DNA from: Tritrichomonas musculus
Lineage: Eukaryota > Parabasalia > Tritrichomonadida > Tritrichomonadidae
DNA: 64,000 bases
Assembly: GCA_039105265.1 (NCBI GenBank)
Contig: JAPFFF010000010.1
Coordinates: 3,534,001-3,598,000 of the forward strand
Reading direction: 5' to 3'
Position 1 is the stretch's first letter; every line of letters begins with the position of its first letter. The notes under the pieces were generated by a model. It did not search any database. It saw only the letters and a program-made list of their open reading frames with translations, and was not told where the DNA came from. Positions 1 through 8,388 of the stretch are shown here, one piece after another. The position numbers and the translations under genes are program-made.

Positions 1-1203
1 TTATACATTTTCAAGAATAAAGAAGGAGTTGATTTATCTAAATATAGAGAAGCTTTATTTGATATCATCATAAACGGTAACTATAGAATCAAGTTTTCAC
101 CAAAATGTGCTACACGTGATGGAGCAGAATCATATTGTAAGAAGAAGTTTGATAAATCAGGTTATCCATTATATAGATTAATACCAACTCGTTCTGATAC
201 GACAGATCCATTTGATAGCCCTATTTGTGATTTAAACGGAGATAAAGTTGAAGATATTGTTATTGTTGATAGATTAGGTAGACCTGTTATAATTAATGGT
301 TTCAAATTAGTTAAATCAGATCCGTATAAAAAAATATGGCAAACTGAAAGAATCAAAAATAAGGGTAAGATAGAACCTTTTGAAATTTGGATGAGAAAAT
401 TAACTAATTCTGCTAAAACATGGACATATACAAATGAAGAATGGAATAATGGTAAATTTAAACTAGATGTTGAAAATTATGAACAAGATATGCAAAATGC
501 AGTTAAAGCATATGAAGAAGTTGGATTATCTAAACCTAGAATAAGTTCAAGATTAACAGCAAGAGGATTATGGGCTTCAATATTTTCAAAAATATGGCAG
601 ATTGCATTATTTAATATGTTTAAAAATACTGAAAAGATTACATTTAGCAAATTAGAACCATTAAAAACATTGTTCAGTTATTTCAAAGTTTGTAATGCTT
701 TATTTGTTCTAATGTTTGAAATTAAAGCTATGACCGAAAATGGATGTGAAAGTGATTGGAAAAAGTGGTTACAATTTAAACGAGATAATAGTAAGAAAGT
801 AAATGCTGATTTAGGTATAGCTATTCAAACATTTTATAATGAACATATGAAATCTACTATACCAATTGATAAAGATTATATAGAACCTGGTACAGAAATA
901 AGAGATGAAGAATTAAATACTATGATTGATAATACTCATGCTCTTGTGTTTACACATGGTTTATCATTTAGTGATGAAAATTATGAAGCTTTTGAAAATT
1001 TAGCTAGTGATATACAAAATAATAGATTAACTAAAGAATTTATAAAAGAATTAAGAAAATCATTTTGTGATAGTATTGATACTTACGTTAATAATCAAGT
1101 AGGTGGTAATTATATTATAACTAAGAAATTATATAATAAAAAGAAAGATGAATTTGCTAAACAAACATATATTACAAAAAGAGCTATAAATGAAAAAAAA
1201 TAA
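1..1203 (+). CDS. Conserved Polinton protein with EF-hand-like loop, 5' end outside window
   Basis: The frame is open from the first base of the window, so the start lies to the left; about 400 residues are visible. Around residues 75-100 is a D-x-N-x-D-x-x-x-D stretch followed by GRPVIINGF. The same block (DPNEDGVPD...YINGYTT) occurs in the 668-aa protein of element B (41728-43734) and in the fragment near 56 kb. The D-x-N-x-DG-x-x-D pattern resembles a calcium-binding EF-hand or FG-GAP loop. It is a recurring protein of these trichomonad Polintons. Its role is unknown; a virion or terminal-region protein would fit its place near the structural genes, but that is inference. Confidence 0.7.
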   Translation, partial: LYIFKNKEGVDLSKYREALFDIIINGNYRIKFSPKCATRDGAESYCKKKFDKSGYPLYRLIPTRSDTTDPFDSPICDLNGDKVEDIVIVDRLGRPVIINGFKLVKSDPYKKIWQTERIKNKGKIEPFEIWMRKLTNSAKTWTYTNEEWNNGKFKLDVENYEQDMQNAVKAYEEVGLSKPRISSRLTARGLWASIFSKIWQIALFNMFKNTEKITFSKLEPLKTLFSYFKVCNALFVLMFEIKAMTENGCESDWKKWLQFKRDNSKKVNADLGIAIQTFYNEHMKSTIPIDKDYIEPGTEIRDEELNTMIDNTHALVFTHGLSFSDENYEAFENLASDIQNNRLTKEFIKELRKSFCDSIDTYVNNQVGGNYIITKKLYNKKKDEFAKQTYITKRAINEKK

Positions 1204-1221
1204 TATAGTCGTTATGTGATT

Positions 1222-2148
1222 TTATATAGGTTTAAATTTAGGAATTGAAAAATTGTTATTGTTATTATTTAAATCACTAAGCATAGTTGGATAATTCGGT
1301 AATATTTTTTTTGGTCTTACTTCATTAGTGTTTGTTTTTATTTTTGGTCTTACTTCATCATTATTATTATCAGTTTGTTGTAATATTAATGTTGGTATTT
1401 TAGGTTTATTTCGTAAAGTAGTATGTGATCTTAAACTTAATATAGGACTTGTTACTACTTGTTTAAATACGTTAATAATTGGATAACCTCTTCTATTATA
1501 ATGATCTAAATAATATTGAAATGAGTATTTATTAGTTTCTTCATCTTTATTTCTTAATCTAACTTTATTCCATGATTTTAAGAATTCTTCTTTTTCAAAA
1601 CCCATAAATATATAAATAGGAGTAGGTTCTTTTGTTTTTATTATGTTACCGTTAATATCAGTACTAAAACAATAATTTTTAGTATCATAGTTGTCATATT
1701 CATTATTGTATTCTTTATAAAGTATTATATATGATTCATTGATATTTCTAAATTCTTTTTCTATAAATACTAAAGTACTATTTTCTTTATCTGTATTATC
1801 AACTACTAACTTATATTTAGTTATTAAGCTTTTATCAACTACTTCTTTATCATTTATCAAATTCTGTTCATCTTTAGTATCAACAACATCAGGTAAGTGT
1901 ATTAATAGTTCTTCATTATCTATATCACGAGAGCTTGTATTGACTGTATCTTCTGTATCTGTATCTTCATCTTCAATACTATATGATTTTGTGGTTATTA
2001 TATACAAATCTCTATAATTACTACTTAAATACAAATTAACAGTAATTAAATCTGTTTCATCATAAAATACTAATTTATTAGTTTCATTAATAACAAAAGC
2101 TTCTTTATCATTAACATTTCTATCTTGTATAGAAGTTAATACACTCAT
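1222..2148 (-). CDS. Unknown Polinton A protein, 308 aa
   Basis: A 308-residue frame on the minus strand, convergent with the preceding gene and 18 bases from its stop. It is acidic and Asp/Glu/Asn-rich, with a low-complexity block around residues 60-75 (DEDTDTEDTV type). It has no transmembrane segment and no recognised motif. The start lies inside a 57-bp tandem duplication, so a second copy of the first codons sits upstream. It has no clear counterpart in element B. By position it may match the large fibre-like gene there, but no sequence similarity is visible, so the function is left open. Confidence 0.6.
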   Translation of the reverse strand: MSVLTSIQDRNVNDKEAFVINETNKLVFYDETDLITVNLYLSSNYRDLYIITTKSYSIEDEDTDTEDTVNTSSRDIDNEELLIHLPDVVDTKDEQNLINDKEVVDKSLITKYKLVVDNTDKENSTLVFIEKEFRNINESYIILYKEYNNEYDNYDTKNYCFSTDINGNIIKTKEPTPIYIFMGFEKEEFLKSWNKVRLRNKDEETNKYSFQYYLDHYNRRGYPIINVFKQVVTSPILSLRSHTTLRNKPKIPTLILQQTDNNNDEVRPKIKTNTNEVRPKKILPNYPTMLSDLNNNNNNFSIPKFKPI

Positions 2149-2235
2149 TTCATTATATTAAAAAGAATCAATTAATATATCTTGTATAGAAGTTAATACA
2201 CTCATTTCATTATATTAAAAAGAATCAATTAATAT
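2122..2235. repeat. 57-bp tandem duplication, two copies
   Basis: Bases 2122-2178 are repeated at 2179-2235 with no visible difference. The unit holds the start codon region of the 308-aa gene and its A/T-rich leader, so it duplicates the probable promoter and first codons. Perfect identity suggests a recent slippage or unequal exchange. Confidence 0.9.
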
Positions 2236-2618
2236 ATCAATAAACAACTTAATACAAAAGCAGAAGGTTCTATCTTATTACCGTATAAATCTGTAAACCA
2301 TATTTTATAATCTCGTTTTGAAGTACTAAAGAATTCGTATTTTCTATATTTTGTTTGTCGTTTATTTGCTAACATTATAAAGCTATCACAATAATTATCA
2401 ATTTGAACTAAATCAGAATGAACCATTAAATCACCAACTATAAAATCTTTAACAATAGCACCTACATATTGAACAACGATATATTTTTTATTCTTACTTG
2501 ATATAAATTCTAAAGGTAATCTAAATTCAGTATTTTGAGTATGAAAGTATCGTTTTGTTATTGGTTGTACTATTTTACATGAACTCGTATGTGATTGTTG
2601 TTTTTGTTGATTTATCAT
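2229..2618 (-). CDS. Conserved small Polinton protein, all-beta
   Basis: 129 residues. The C-terminal ~100 residues match the 110-aa protein of element B at 37191-37523: both have a YIVVQY/YISFQY strand, a His-x-x-hydrophobic-x-Q segment, KYEF followed by a KRxxxIWFTD block, GN(K/E)I and a hydrophobic C-terminus. The alternating hydrophobic pattern suggests a compact beta fold. In Polintons a single-jelly-roll penton or minor capsid protein of small size is expected, and this is a candidate, but the assignment is inference. The start is the ATG at 2618. It ends within the duplicated 57-bp region. Confidence 0.65.
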   Translation of the reverse strand: MINQQKQQSHTSSCKIVQPITKRYFHTQNTEFRLPLEFISSKNKKYIVVQYVGAIVKDFIVGDLMVHSDLVQIDNYCDSFIMLANKRQTKYRKYEFFSTSKRDYKIWFTDLYGNKIEPSAFVLSCLLIY

Positions 2619-2640
2619 TTTAATTGTAAAATAACTTGTT

Positions 2641-2885
2641 TTGTTTTGTTTTGATTTGTTTTGTTGAATAAAATCATTAAAAAGTGAAGAAGTGAAATCT
2701 CACTATATTTTTGTCACTTGTTTTGTGATTTGATTTGTGATTTGATTTGTGATTTGTTTTGATTTGATTTGATTTGTTTTTTGTTTTGTGATTTGTTTTG
2801 ATTTGTGTTTTGTTTTGATTTGTTGAATAAAATCATTAAAAAGTGAAGAAGTGAAATCTCACTATATTTTTGTCACTTTTATTTT
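2641..2885. repeat. TTTGTTTTGATTTG minisatellite with two foldback units
   Basis: A run of TTTGTTTTG/GATTTG variants is punctuated by two copies (about 2670-2718 and 2829-2880) of a unit containing AAAGTGA...TCACTTT around AGTGA...TCACT, that is, a nested potential hairpin. Two inverted copies of the same unit follow the next gene. The sequence separates divergent genes and may act as a bidirectional signal. Confidence 0.75.
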
Positions 2886-2918
2886 TTTATATAATTTTTA
2901 TTTCTATATTACACAATA

Positions 2919-3872
2919 ATGTCAGTTATAAGTAGAAATCAAACAAACTCACTTAATCCAATAGAATACATATTTTATACAGATATAATTACTAATAATG
3001 AAGATATATTAGTACAAGAAAAACAAAATGATATATTAAAAGATTTATTGCTTAATGAATATGATGCTGTTAAATATGATGTTGAACTTGAACATAATAA
3101 TCAGTTTATAAAAGATGTATTTACTCTTGTTAATAAATTACCAAAATTATTACAAATATCACAAACAAAACCCATAGAACCTATATTTGATGAAATTGAA
3201 GTACTTAAAACAGATAGTGTTGAAATAAAGAAGTTTATTAGAAAAGTGAATTATGATATGATAGGTTATAATTGTAATCATAATGCAATAAATGAGAAAT
3301 GTGATAAAGTATTCATAAATGTTAATGATTTAATTGAATCTGATGAATATAAAGAATATTGTAATTTTATTAAGAGATGTATGTTAGAAATATATACAAA
3401 TATAAAATGGTATGAACATGAAAAGAAGACTTATACTAGTAAATCTAATAGATGGCAATATAGTAATATTGAAGGTGTAAGAAGAGAATTATCAAATATC
3501 AAATCTGTTATATTCAAACTAAATGCTAAGATTACTGAAATTAATTCTAAAACAAATAAAAGATGTTCAAGATGTGAAGCTAAACAAAGATTATACGATT
3601 ATTCATTACGCGAAATAGAAAGAATGAGAAATGAACAACAAGAACAAGAAGAAATAAATAGAAAATATGATGAATCAGATTATGATATAGAAACATTTAT
3701 GAAAGATAATTATCCTACAATTGAAAGATTCTTATTAAAAGATGTTCAACAAAAATATAACAAGGTATTTGGTATAAAGTTAACATTTGCTGAATTAACT
3801 GAAAAATTAGAATCTACTAAAAAATGGAAGATAACAAATGTAAGTAGAACATTATATGTTAATAAACTATGA
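2919..3872 (+). CDS. Unknown coiled-coil protein with CxxC, 317 aa
   Basis: 317 residues, mostly charged and helical, with a long helical stretch between about residues 170 and 260. A single RCSRCEAK motif (C-x-x-C) lies near residue 225, and there is a Cys/His pair near 120 (NCNHNA). No family is recognised. The gene is bounded by inverted copies of a ~40-bp foldback unit (2829-2880 upstream, 3872-3912 downstream), so it looks like a separable cassette inside element A. It has no counterpart in element B. The start is the first ATG after the repeat, and the stop is TGA. Confidence 0.6.
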   Translation: MSVISRNQTNSLNPIEYIFYTDIITNNEDILVQEKQNDILKDLLLNEYDAVKYDVELEHNNQFIKDVFTLVNKLPKLLQISQTKPIEPIFDEIEVLKTDSVEIKKFIRKVNYDMIGYNCNHNAINEKCDKVFINVNDLIESDEYKEYCNFIKRCMLEIYTNIKWYEHEKKTYTSKSNRWQYSNIEGVRRELSNIKSVIFKLNAKITEINSKTNKRCSRCEAKQRLYDYSLREIERMRNEQQEQEEINRKYDESDYDIETFMKDNYPTIERFLLKDVQQKYNKVFGIKLTFAELTEKLESTKKWKITNVSRTLYVNKL

Positions 3873-4060
3873 AAGTGACAAAAATATAGTGAAATCTCAC
3901 TTCTTCACTTTTGATTAAAAATGTTGATGATATTTTTGTTTTCATTCTTCAATTAAAAGAGAAAAGTTGTTTTCATTCTTCAATTAAAAGATAAAAGTTG
4001 TTTTATGAGTTAAAATCATTAAAGTGACATAAATATAGTGAAATCTCACTTCTTCACTTT
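3872..4060. repeat. Two foldback units and 35-bp tandem repeat
   Basis: Copies at about 3872-3912 and 4021-4060 are inverted relative to those at 2670-2718 and 2829-2880. Between them a segment with TTGTTTTCATTCTTCAATTA is repeated twice. Each unit can fold as AAAGTGA...TCACTTT enclosing AGTGA...TCACT, consistent with a bidirectional terminator or a recombination-derived border. Confidence 0.7.
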
Positions 4061-4329
4061 TAATATAAAATAACTTCTATAATCATTATTTAGATCATCA
4101 AACTTATTACACACAAATTTAGTATATATAATAGGTACTTCTATAATAGCTTTTTCATTATCAGTTTTCGATTTTCTACTATTATAAAGTGTTAGTCTAT
4201 TATTTTTGTCTTTATTGAATGTTTGATAATTATTCAACAATTTACATATTACATTACCATTTTCATACTTTATAAATTGTGCAATTTCATTAAATACTCT
4301 TCTTCTTTTTTCATGTTTCTTTTGTGTTT

Positions 4330-4543
4330 TACAAATCTTCTTCTCTTCTTTTCTGTTTCTGGTTTTAATGTTGAATATAAGAACCCTTCTCTAACGCATT
4401 CATTTTGTTGATAACCAACATTAACATTATTATGAAGAATTTCTAATCTATCTAATAATTGATTTGATGATTTAAAACCTACAAATATCTTATATAAATT
4501 ATCAGAATCTTCAATAGTTCTAAGTTTAGATAAATCAGTATTT
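4330..4543 (-). repeat. Second copy of a capsid-gene segment (copy of 5895-6108)
   Basis: This 214-bp stretch repeats bases 5895-6108 of the capsid gene in the same orientation with essentially no differences. It lies at the 3' end of the capsid reading frame. It marks a recent rearrangement within element A. The stretch 4061-4329 beside it has a partly open minus-strand frame rich in Lys/Asn that I do not recognise. Confidence 0.85.
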
Positions 4544-6368
4544 CATCATCAACATATTCAAGTCCATTTAATGAAAGTTTGAAATAAGTATCTCTAGTTA
4601 ATATAAGCTGAATTGGTGGTGGATGAACAGTACCTTCTTCATTTACATTATAATATGTATCATTAGATCCAGTATAGATAGGTTGTCCATTTACTTGTAC
4701 TTGTATATTACCATAACCTCCATCTAATCCATCATAACAATAACCAGCACTAGCTCTTTCAGTTTGAATATTAAATACAAAACTTGTTGAATCTGATAAT
4801 GTATTATGATATCTTGAACCTTCATTATCATTTTTTGGCATAGTCATACTATCTTCAAATTCTTTTGTACATTGTAAAGTGATAGCATCTAAATCACCAG
4901 CTGTTAGTTGATTTTCAAAGAATCTAGCACCGATTGTATCTACGTTCTCATCAGGGAAATTCTTACCTCCTATGTTTAAATAACAGTTTTGATAAATAGG
5001 GTTTTCAAAAACAGTTAAATCATTATGATATTTTGGAAATAATAACGACATTGATGTTACATTAATTAAAGGTATATTTAGTGTAGATTTGATACCATTT
5101 GATGCTGCTGCTATTGGAAAAGCATGATAATCTATTTTTTGTGATGGTATAATAAGACCATCTCTTAATATGTTTTCGATACTATTTCGTGTTGATTCAC
5201 AAACACCAAAACCTTGCATATTAGATTTACATAATGTTACTGTTAATTGATTACAACTTAATACTGCTTTTTGTGATGAATATTTAATTTTAGAACTTTC
5301 TTCAATAATATCGATAGTATAATACGATTCTATTTTCATTCCATTATCTGGGTTATGTTTAGCAATTTCTCGTAAATCAGTAGTAGGTTTATTAATACCA
5401 AATCTTTCATATTCTTCATCTGTGAATTCGAATGTGAGCTCAATAGGGCTTGAATTAATTGGAGTACCATGTTCAGCACATACATTATATTTAATAGTTG
5501 TAGAATGATCAAATGTACCTGGTACTAGTGCTTCATTATTAATTTGTGTAAACTGTCGCTTTAATTTACCTTTTGCTTTTAACTCTCTTAATTGATCAAG
5601 TTGTTTCATTGTTATCTTATCATCATCTTCTAAAAATGCTTTAACTTCAGCTACAGTATGAGGGTCTAACACGGCCCATACTAAACCAGCATCTGTAACT
5701 TGAAATCGTATTGATAGATCACCTATGATTCCATTAGGGAATAGATCGAAAGCTTGAAGAGCTAACATATCATCAAATGGTAGATTAAGATCGAACTCAA
5801 CTTGTGTTTTACCATTATTTTTGAAATCATTTAAGTTAACATAAGCACCAGCTATAGTTTGTGAATAAGATGATACGTTTTCCCATAATGAGTGTACAAA
5901 TCTTCTTCTCTTCTTTTCTGTTTCTGGTTTTAATGTTGAATATAAGAACCCTTCTCTAACGCATTCATTTTGTTGATAACCAACATTAACATTATTATGA
6001 AGAATTTCTAATCTATCTAATAATTGATTTGATGATTTAAAACCTACAAATATCTTATATAAATTATCAGAATCTTCAATAGTTCTAAGTTTAGATAAAT
6101 CAGTATTTAATTGTAAATCTAATCTAATATGAAATGTTAAGAATCCTTTATCAACATCACTTATAAAATGATCAGGGTGTGTTAAGCTAATTTGTGAATA
6201 TTGACCTTTTGTATAAGGTGCAGGTTGATCATGACAATCTACAGTTCTAAATGAAAACGATCTTGTACCATCATTAACATTAATCATTTCTCTCATTTTA
6301 CTAAATGTGTTAAGTACATTACCAGCTTCTATTTTTAAATTATGTGCTCTTTCGTTACGATATAACAT
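4479..6368 (-). CDS. Polinton major capsid protein (double-jelly-roll type), element A
   Basis: 629 residues, collinear with the 629-aa protein of element B (38235-40124). Shared blocks are an N-terminal TRSFSF/DNTFSF segment, KIFVGFK, SxWENVSxxS, an LPFDDMLALQAFxLxPN block, FTDEEYERFGI/YTDEEFTKYGV, and near the end a repeat of short beta strands with F-K/T-W-S-x-NG-x-E-Y. In Polintons a ~600-residue beta-rich protein next to the packaging ATPase and pVI-like gene is the double-jelly-roll capsid protein. The start is the ATG at 6368. The 3' end of the frame is affected by a local duplication. A fossil component. Confidence 0.8.
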   Translation of the reverse strand: MLYRNERAHNLKIEAGNVLNTFSKMREMINVNDGTRSFSFRTVDCHDQPAPYTKGQYSQISLTHPDHFISDVDKGFLTFHIRLDLQLNTDLSKLRTIEDSDNLYKIFVGFKSSNQLLDRLEILHNNVNVGYQQNECVREGFLYSTLKPETEKKRRRFVHSLWENVSSYSQTIAGAYVNLNDFKNNGKTQVEFDLNLPFDDMLALQAFDLFPNGIIGDLSIRFQVTDAGLVWAVLDPHTVAEVKAFLEDDDKITMKQLDQLRELKAKGKLKRQFTQINNEALVPGTFDHSTTIKYNVCAEHGTPINSSPIELTFEFTDEEYERFGINKPTTDLREIAKHNPDNGMKIESYYTIDIIEESSKIKYSSQKAVLSCNQLTVTLCKSNMQGFGVCESTRNSIENILRDGLIIPSQKIDYHAFPIAAASNGIKSTLNIPLINVTSMSLLFPKYHNDLTVFENPIYQNCYLNIGGKNFPDENVDTIGARFFENQLTAGDLDAITLQCTKEFEDSMTMPKNDNEGSRYHNTLSDSTSFVFNIQTERASAGYCYDGLDGGYGNIQVQVNGQPIYTGSNDTYYNVNEEGTVHPPPIQLILTRDTYFKLSLNGLEYVDDEILIYLNLELLKILIIYIRYL

Positions 6369-6418
6369 TTTAGATTATAAAAAAAGTATTGTTCTTACTC
6401 TTTTATCATTTAATAAAA

Positions 6419-6688
6419 ATGGGTATTGGTATATTTAAGAAAATGAAGAATTTATTTAGCAAAGTTGGTAATACTGTAAAAAATATAGCTACTAAAGTAG
6501 TTGAAAACATACCAAAAGTTGTAGATACAGGTAGAAAGATAATAGATAAGATTAAACCTATTACATCTTATATACCTGGTGTTGGTCAAGTTGTAGATAC
6601 TATAGATAAAGGTTTAAGTATAGATGATAAAGCTGGTAAAATAGGTAGATCTCTTGTTAATAATAAAGGTGAAATCAGTTATAAGTAG
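6419..6688 (+). CDS. pVI-like amphipathic minor virion protein, element A
   Basis: 89 residues starting MGIGIFKKMKNLFSKVGNTV. The ATG at 6419 is chosen because upstream in-frame codons lack an ATG. Positively charged amphipathic helices occupy residues 1-45, then a Gly/Pro-containing stretch (YIPGVGQVVD). It is divergent from the capsid gene, 50 bases away, exactly like the 101-aa protein of element B at 40195-40500. Its size, basic amphipathic N-terminus and place fit the adenovirus pVI/pX-like membrane-active minor protein class; sequence alone does not prove this. Confidence 0.6.
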   Translation: MGIGIFKKMKNLFSKVGNTVKNIATKVVENIPKVVDTGRKIIDKIKPITSYIPGVGQVVDTIDKGLSIDDKAGKIGRSLVNNKGEISYK

Positions 6689-6741
6689 TTAAATCAAAAC
6701 AAATAAAATAAATGTATTTAAATCAGTTTAATTATTAATAA

Positions 6742-7119
6742 ATGGAATTGAAAGTTATTAATGAAATTGTTGATGAAATAAAAAACTTTAAATCAATAGA
6801 AGAATTTAATATGTACTATCAAAAACATAAAGATGATATTGATAACAAAACAACACAATATCTAAATAAGGTATACAAAATAGTTACTAATGATGGATCT
6901 GAATATAGAATAACAAAGAAGAATTGTTCTAAATTAGACGGTAAAATAAAAGGTGGTGAAATATATCTAAGAAAGGTTAATAACAATGATAAAAATATTA
7001 AAGAACTTGAAAATGATATTATTAAAGCTGATATTGAACAACTAAAGCTAAAAATAACAGAACTAACTTCAACAATTAATCAAATTGTACATACTATAAA
7101 TCAATTATCAAATAATTAA
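6742..7119 (+). CDS. Conserved Polinton protein with C-terminal coiled coil, element A
   Basis: 125 residues. It matches the element B protein at 40533-40925: shared features are a start of the type M-x-x-KVI-x-E/P-I, an E-F-N-x-YY-x-K-x-K-x-x-(D/M)D block, a central YRIT segment, and a C-terminal helix ending in an INxI(V/I)HxxN-like motif. The C-terminal 45 residues form heptads and are likely a coiled coil. It lies directly after the pVI-like gene in both elements, so the order capsid, pVI-like, this gene is conserved. Function unknown; a structural or assembly role is inferred from the neighbours. Confidence 0.65.
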   Translation: MELKVINEIVDEIKNFKSIEEFNMYYQKHKDDIDNKTTQYLNKVYKIVTNDGSEYRITKKNCSKLDGKIKGGEIYLRKVNNNDKNIKELENDIIKADIEQLKLKITELTSTINQIVHTINQLSNN

Positions 7120-7352
7120 ATCTTTGAATTATTAGGTACTACAGAATGATTTAAAGTGTAAGTATGATAGTTCATTTTTTTTGTCGTTATTATTGGTTCT
7201 TTATTATGATTAATAGAACCTTTTAAATTATATTTCTTAATAATTGGACTTGAATTAATTCTAGTTCTTTCTTTTTGCATTTGTAATCTAAGTCTATCAT
7301 AATAATTCATTTTATTTGAATCGCGTAACGTACGTTTTTGTTCAAAACTCAT
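7116..7352 (-). CDS. Small basic Polinton A protein, 78 aa
   Basis: 78 residues, basic, starting MSFEQKRTLRDSNKMNYYDR, with no recognised family. Its stop overlaps the stop region of the convergent 125-aa gene by a few bases, and its ATG lies 15 bases from the start of the divergent 76-aa gene. Such tight packing is usual in Polintons and supports it as a real gene. No equivalent is seen in element B. Confidence 0.5.
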   Translation of the reverse strand: MSFEQKRTLRDSNKMNYYDRLRLQMQKERTRINSSPIIKKYNLKGSINHNKEPIITTKKMNYHTYTLNHSVVPNNSKI

Positions 7353-7367
7353 TTTTATATTAAATAA

Positions 7368-7598
7368 ATGTCTGAGTTAAGTAATTATAAGAGTGAGATA
7401 CCTGAATTAAAAAGAATAAAAAGATGTTTAAAAGAAAGATGTTATGATACAAAACAACATTTAAATAATATCAAAACAGGAATGCTAGGTTCTAATGGTT
7501 TAGCTATACGAGAAAGCTTAATTGAAGATATAAATTCATTAAAAGATAAAGTAGCAAAATTAGAAACTGAATTGAAAGAATTAACAGATAATCAATAA
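7368..7598 (+). CDS. Small coiled-coil protein, 76 aa
   Basis: 76 residues, almost entirely helical, with heptad-like Leu/Ile spacing in the second half (residues 45-74, ending KLETELKELTDNQ). It is followed by the 195-aa gene with a gap of only a few bases to the first upstream ATG, so the two are probably co-transcribed. No family recognised. It holds the same place as the 79-aa basic protein of element B at 32950-33189, upstream of the same conserved gene, but no sequence similarity is evident. Confidence 0.5.
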   Translation: MSELSNYKSEIPELKRIKRCLKERCYDTKQHLNNIKTGMLGSNGLAIRESLIEDINSLKDKVAKLETELKELTDNQ

Positions 7599-7618
7599 AC
7601 ATGTTTAATATAACTAAA

Positions 7619-8206
7619 ATGTCGAAAGTATTACATAAAGCTAGAATATTAAGTTCTGAAAATGATAGTAGTCGTAAACAAGAACAAAATACTAATGTTA
7701 ATATAAAAATAAAACCATCTTCTAATGTGAATTATCCAAATATTCCACCTATATCAGCTCAAATTCAAAATCAACCTTATAATGTAAATCAAGAACAACA
7801 ATTACAACAAGATTCATTAACAAGAAACATAAATTTTACTCAATTGTCGGACAATTCACAATTAGCATATCAACAACAAATAAACAATACATTAGAAATA
7901 AGAAATAAATTTTTAGAAACATTATTAAGTATTTATGAATTAAACCCTATACGAGTTAATAATTATCTTGTTTGTCATTATAATTCATTAATGGAACTTA
8001 TCAAAATATTAACACAAGCTGATAAAGTTGAGCTTGTTATTGATGAAGAAGAAGGTTGTACAGGTTGCATATCAAATACTAAATATATGAATATTCAAAG
8101 AATACTAGTTACTAAAGATGATAAAACACTAGATCTCAAAATAGGTTTTAATGAAACATATGCTCAATTAATAAGATATGGTATTAGTTTGAAAATGTGT
8201 ATTTAA
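7619..8206 (+). CDS. Conserved Polinton protein (RILSSE family), element A
   Basis: 195 residues from the ATG at 7619, chosen because the element B homologue at 33211-33717 starts at the equivalent Met (MSKVLHKARILSSE vs MSGTLRQARILSSE); an ATG at 7601 would add six residues. Shared features are QEQNTN, a linker of variable length, then NKFLExLxSxYExNPxxVNxYLVC, a TxADKVELVxDE block, a C-x-x-C pair, and a C-terminal YGxSLK. The C-terminal half is the conserved domain; the Gln/Asn-rich linker is not. Function unknown. It is not similar to capsid or enzyme families I know. Confidence 0.65.
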   Translation: MSKVLHKARILSSENDSSRKQEQNTNVNIKIKPSSNVNYPNIPPISAQIQNQPYNVNQEQQLQQDSLTRNINFTQLSDNSQLAYQQQINNTLEIRNKFLETLLSIYELNPIRVNNYLVCHYNSLMELIKILTQADKVELVIDEEEGCTGCISNTKYMNIQRILVTKDDKTLDLKIGFNETYAQLIRYGISLKMCI

Positions 8207-8250
8207 GGTTTAAAAAACGATCTTCTTATTTTTGTTTTTAGATTATTTAA

Positions 8251-8370
8251 ATGATTACTGAATTATTATTAAGTGTTGTTGTTATTGAATTAGCTATAAT
8301 TATTATTGGTTTTACTTATGATTCAACTCCTAAATTAAGTGAAGAAACAAGAGCTAAACTATATTCTTAA
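8251..8370 (+). CDS. Small single-pass membrane protein, 39 aa
   Basis: An open frame from the ATG at 8251 to TAA at 8370 encodes 39 residues. Residues 2-22 (ITELLLSVVVIELAIIIIGF) form one strong transmembrane helix, followed by a short charged tail. It sits between the 195-aa gene and the ATPase gene in the same direction, with short gaps on both sides, so it fits an element A transcription unit. It is short, so chance cannot be excluded, but the clean hydrophobic segment argues for a gene. Confidence 0.45.
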   Translation: MITELLLSVVVIELAIIIIGFTYDSTPKLSEETRAKLYS

Positions 8371-8388
8371 AAACTTTTATGACTATAA

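Noticed and set aside
4046-4240. 64-aa minus-strand frame in Polinton A
   Set aside because: It has no ATG start and lies beside a duplicated capsid segment; too weak to call a gene.
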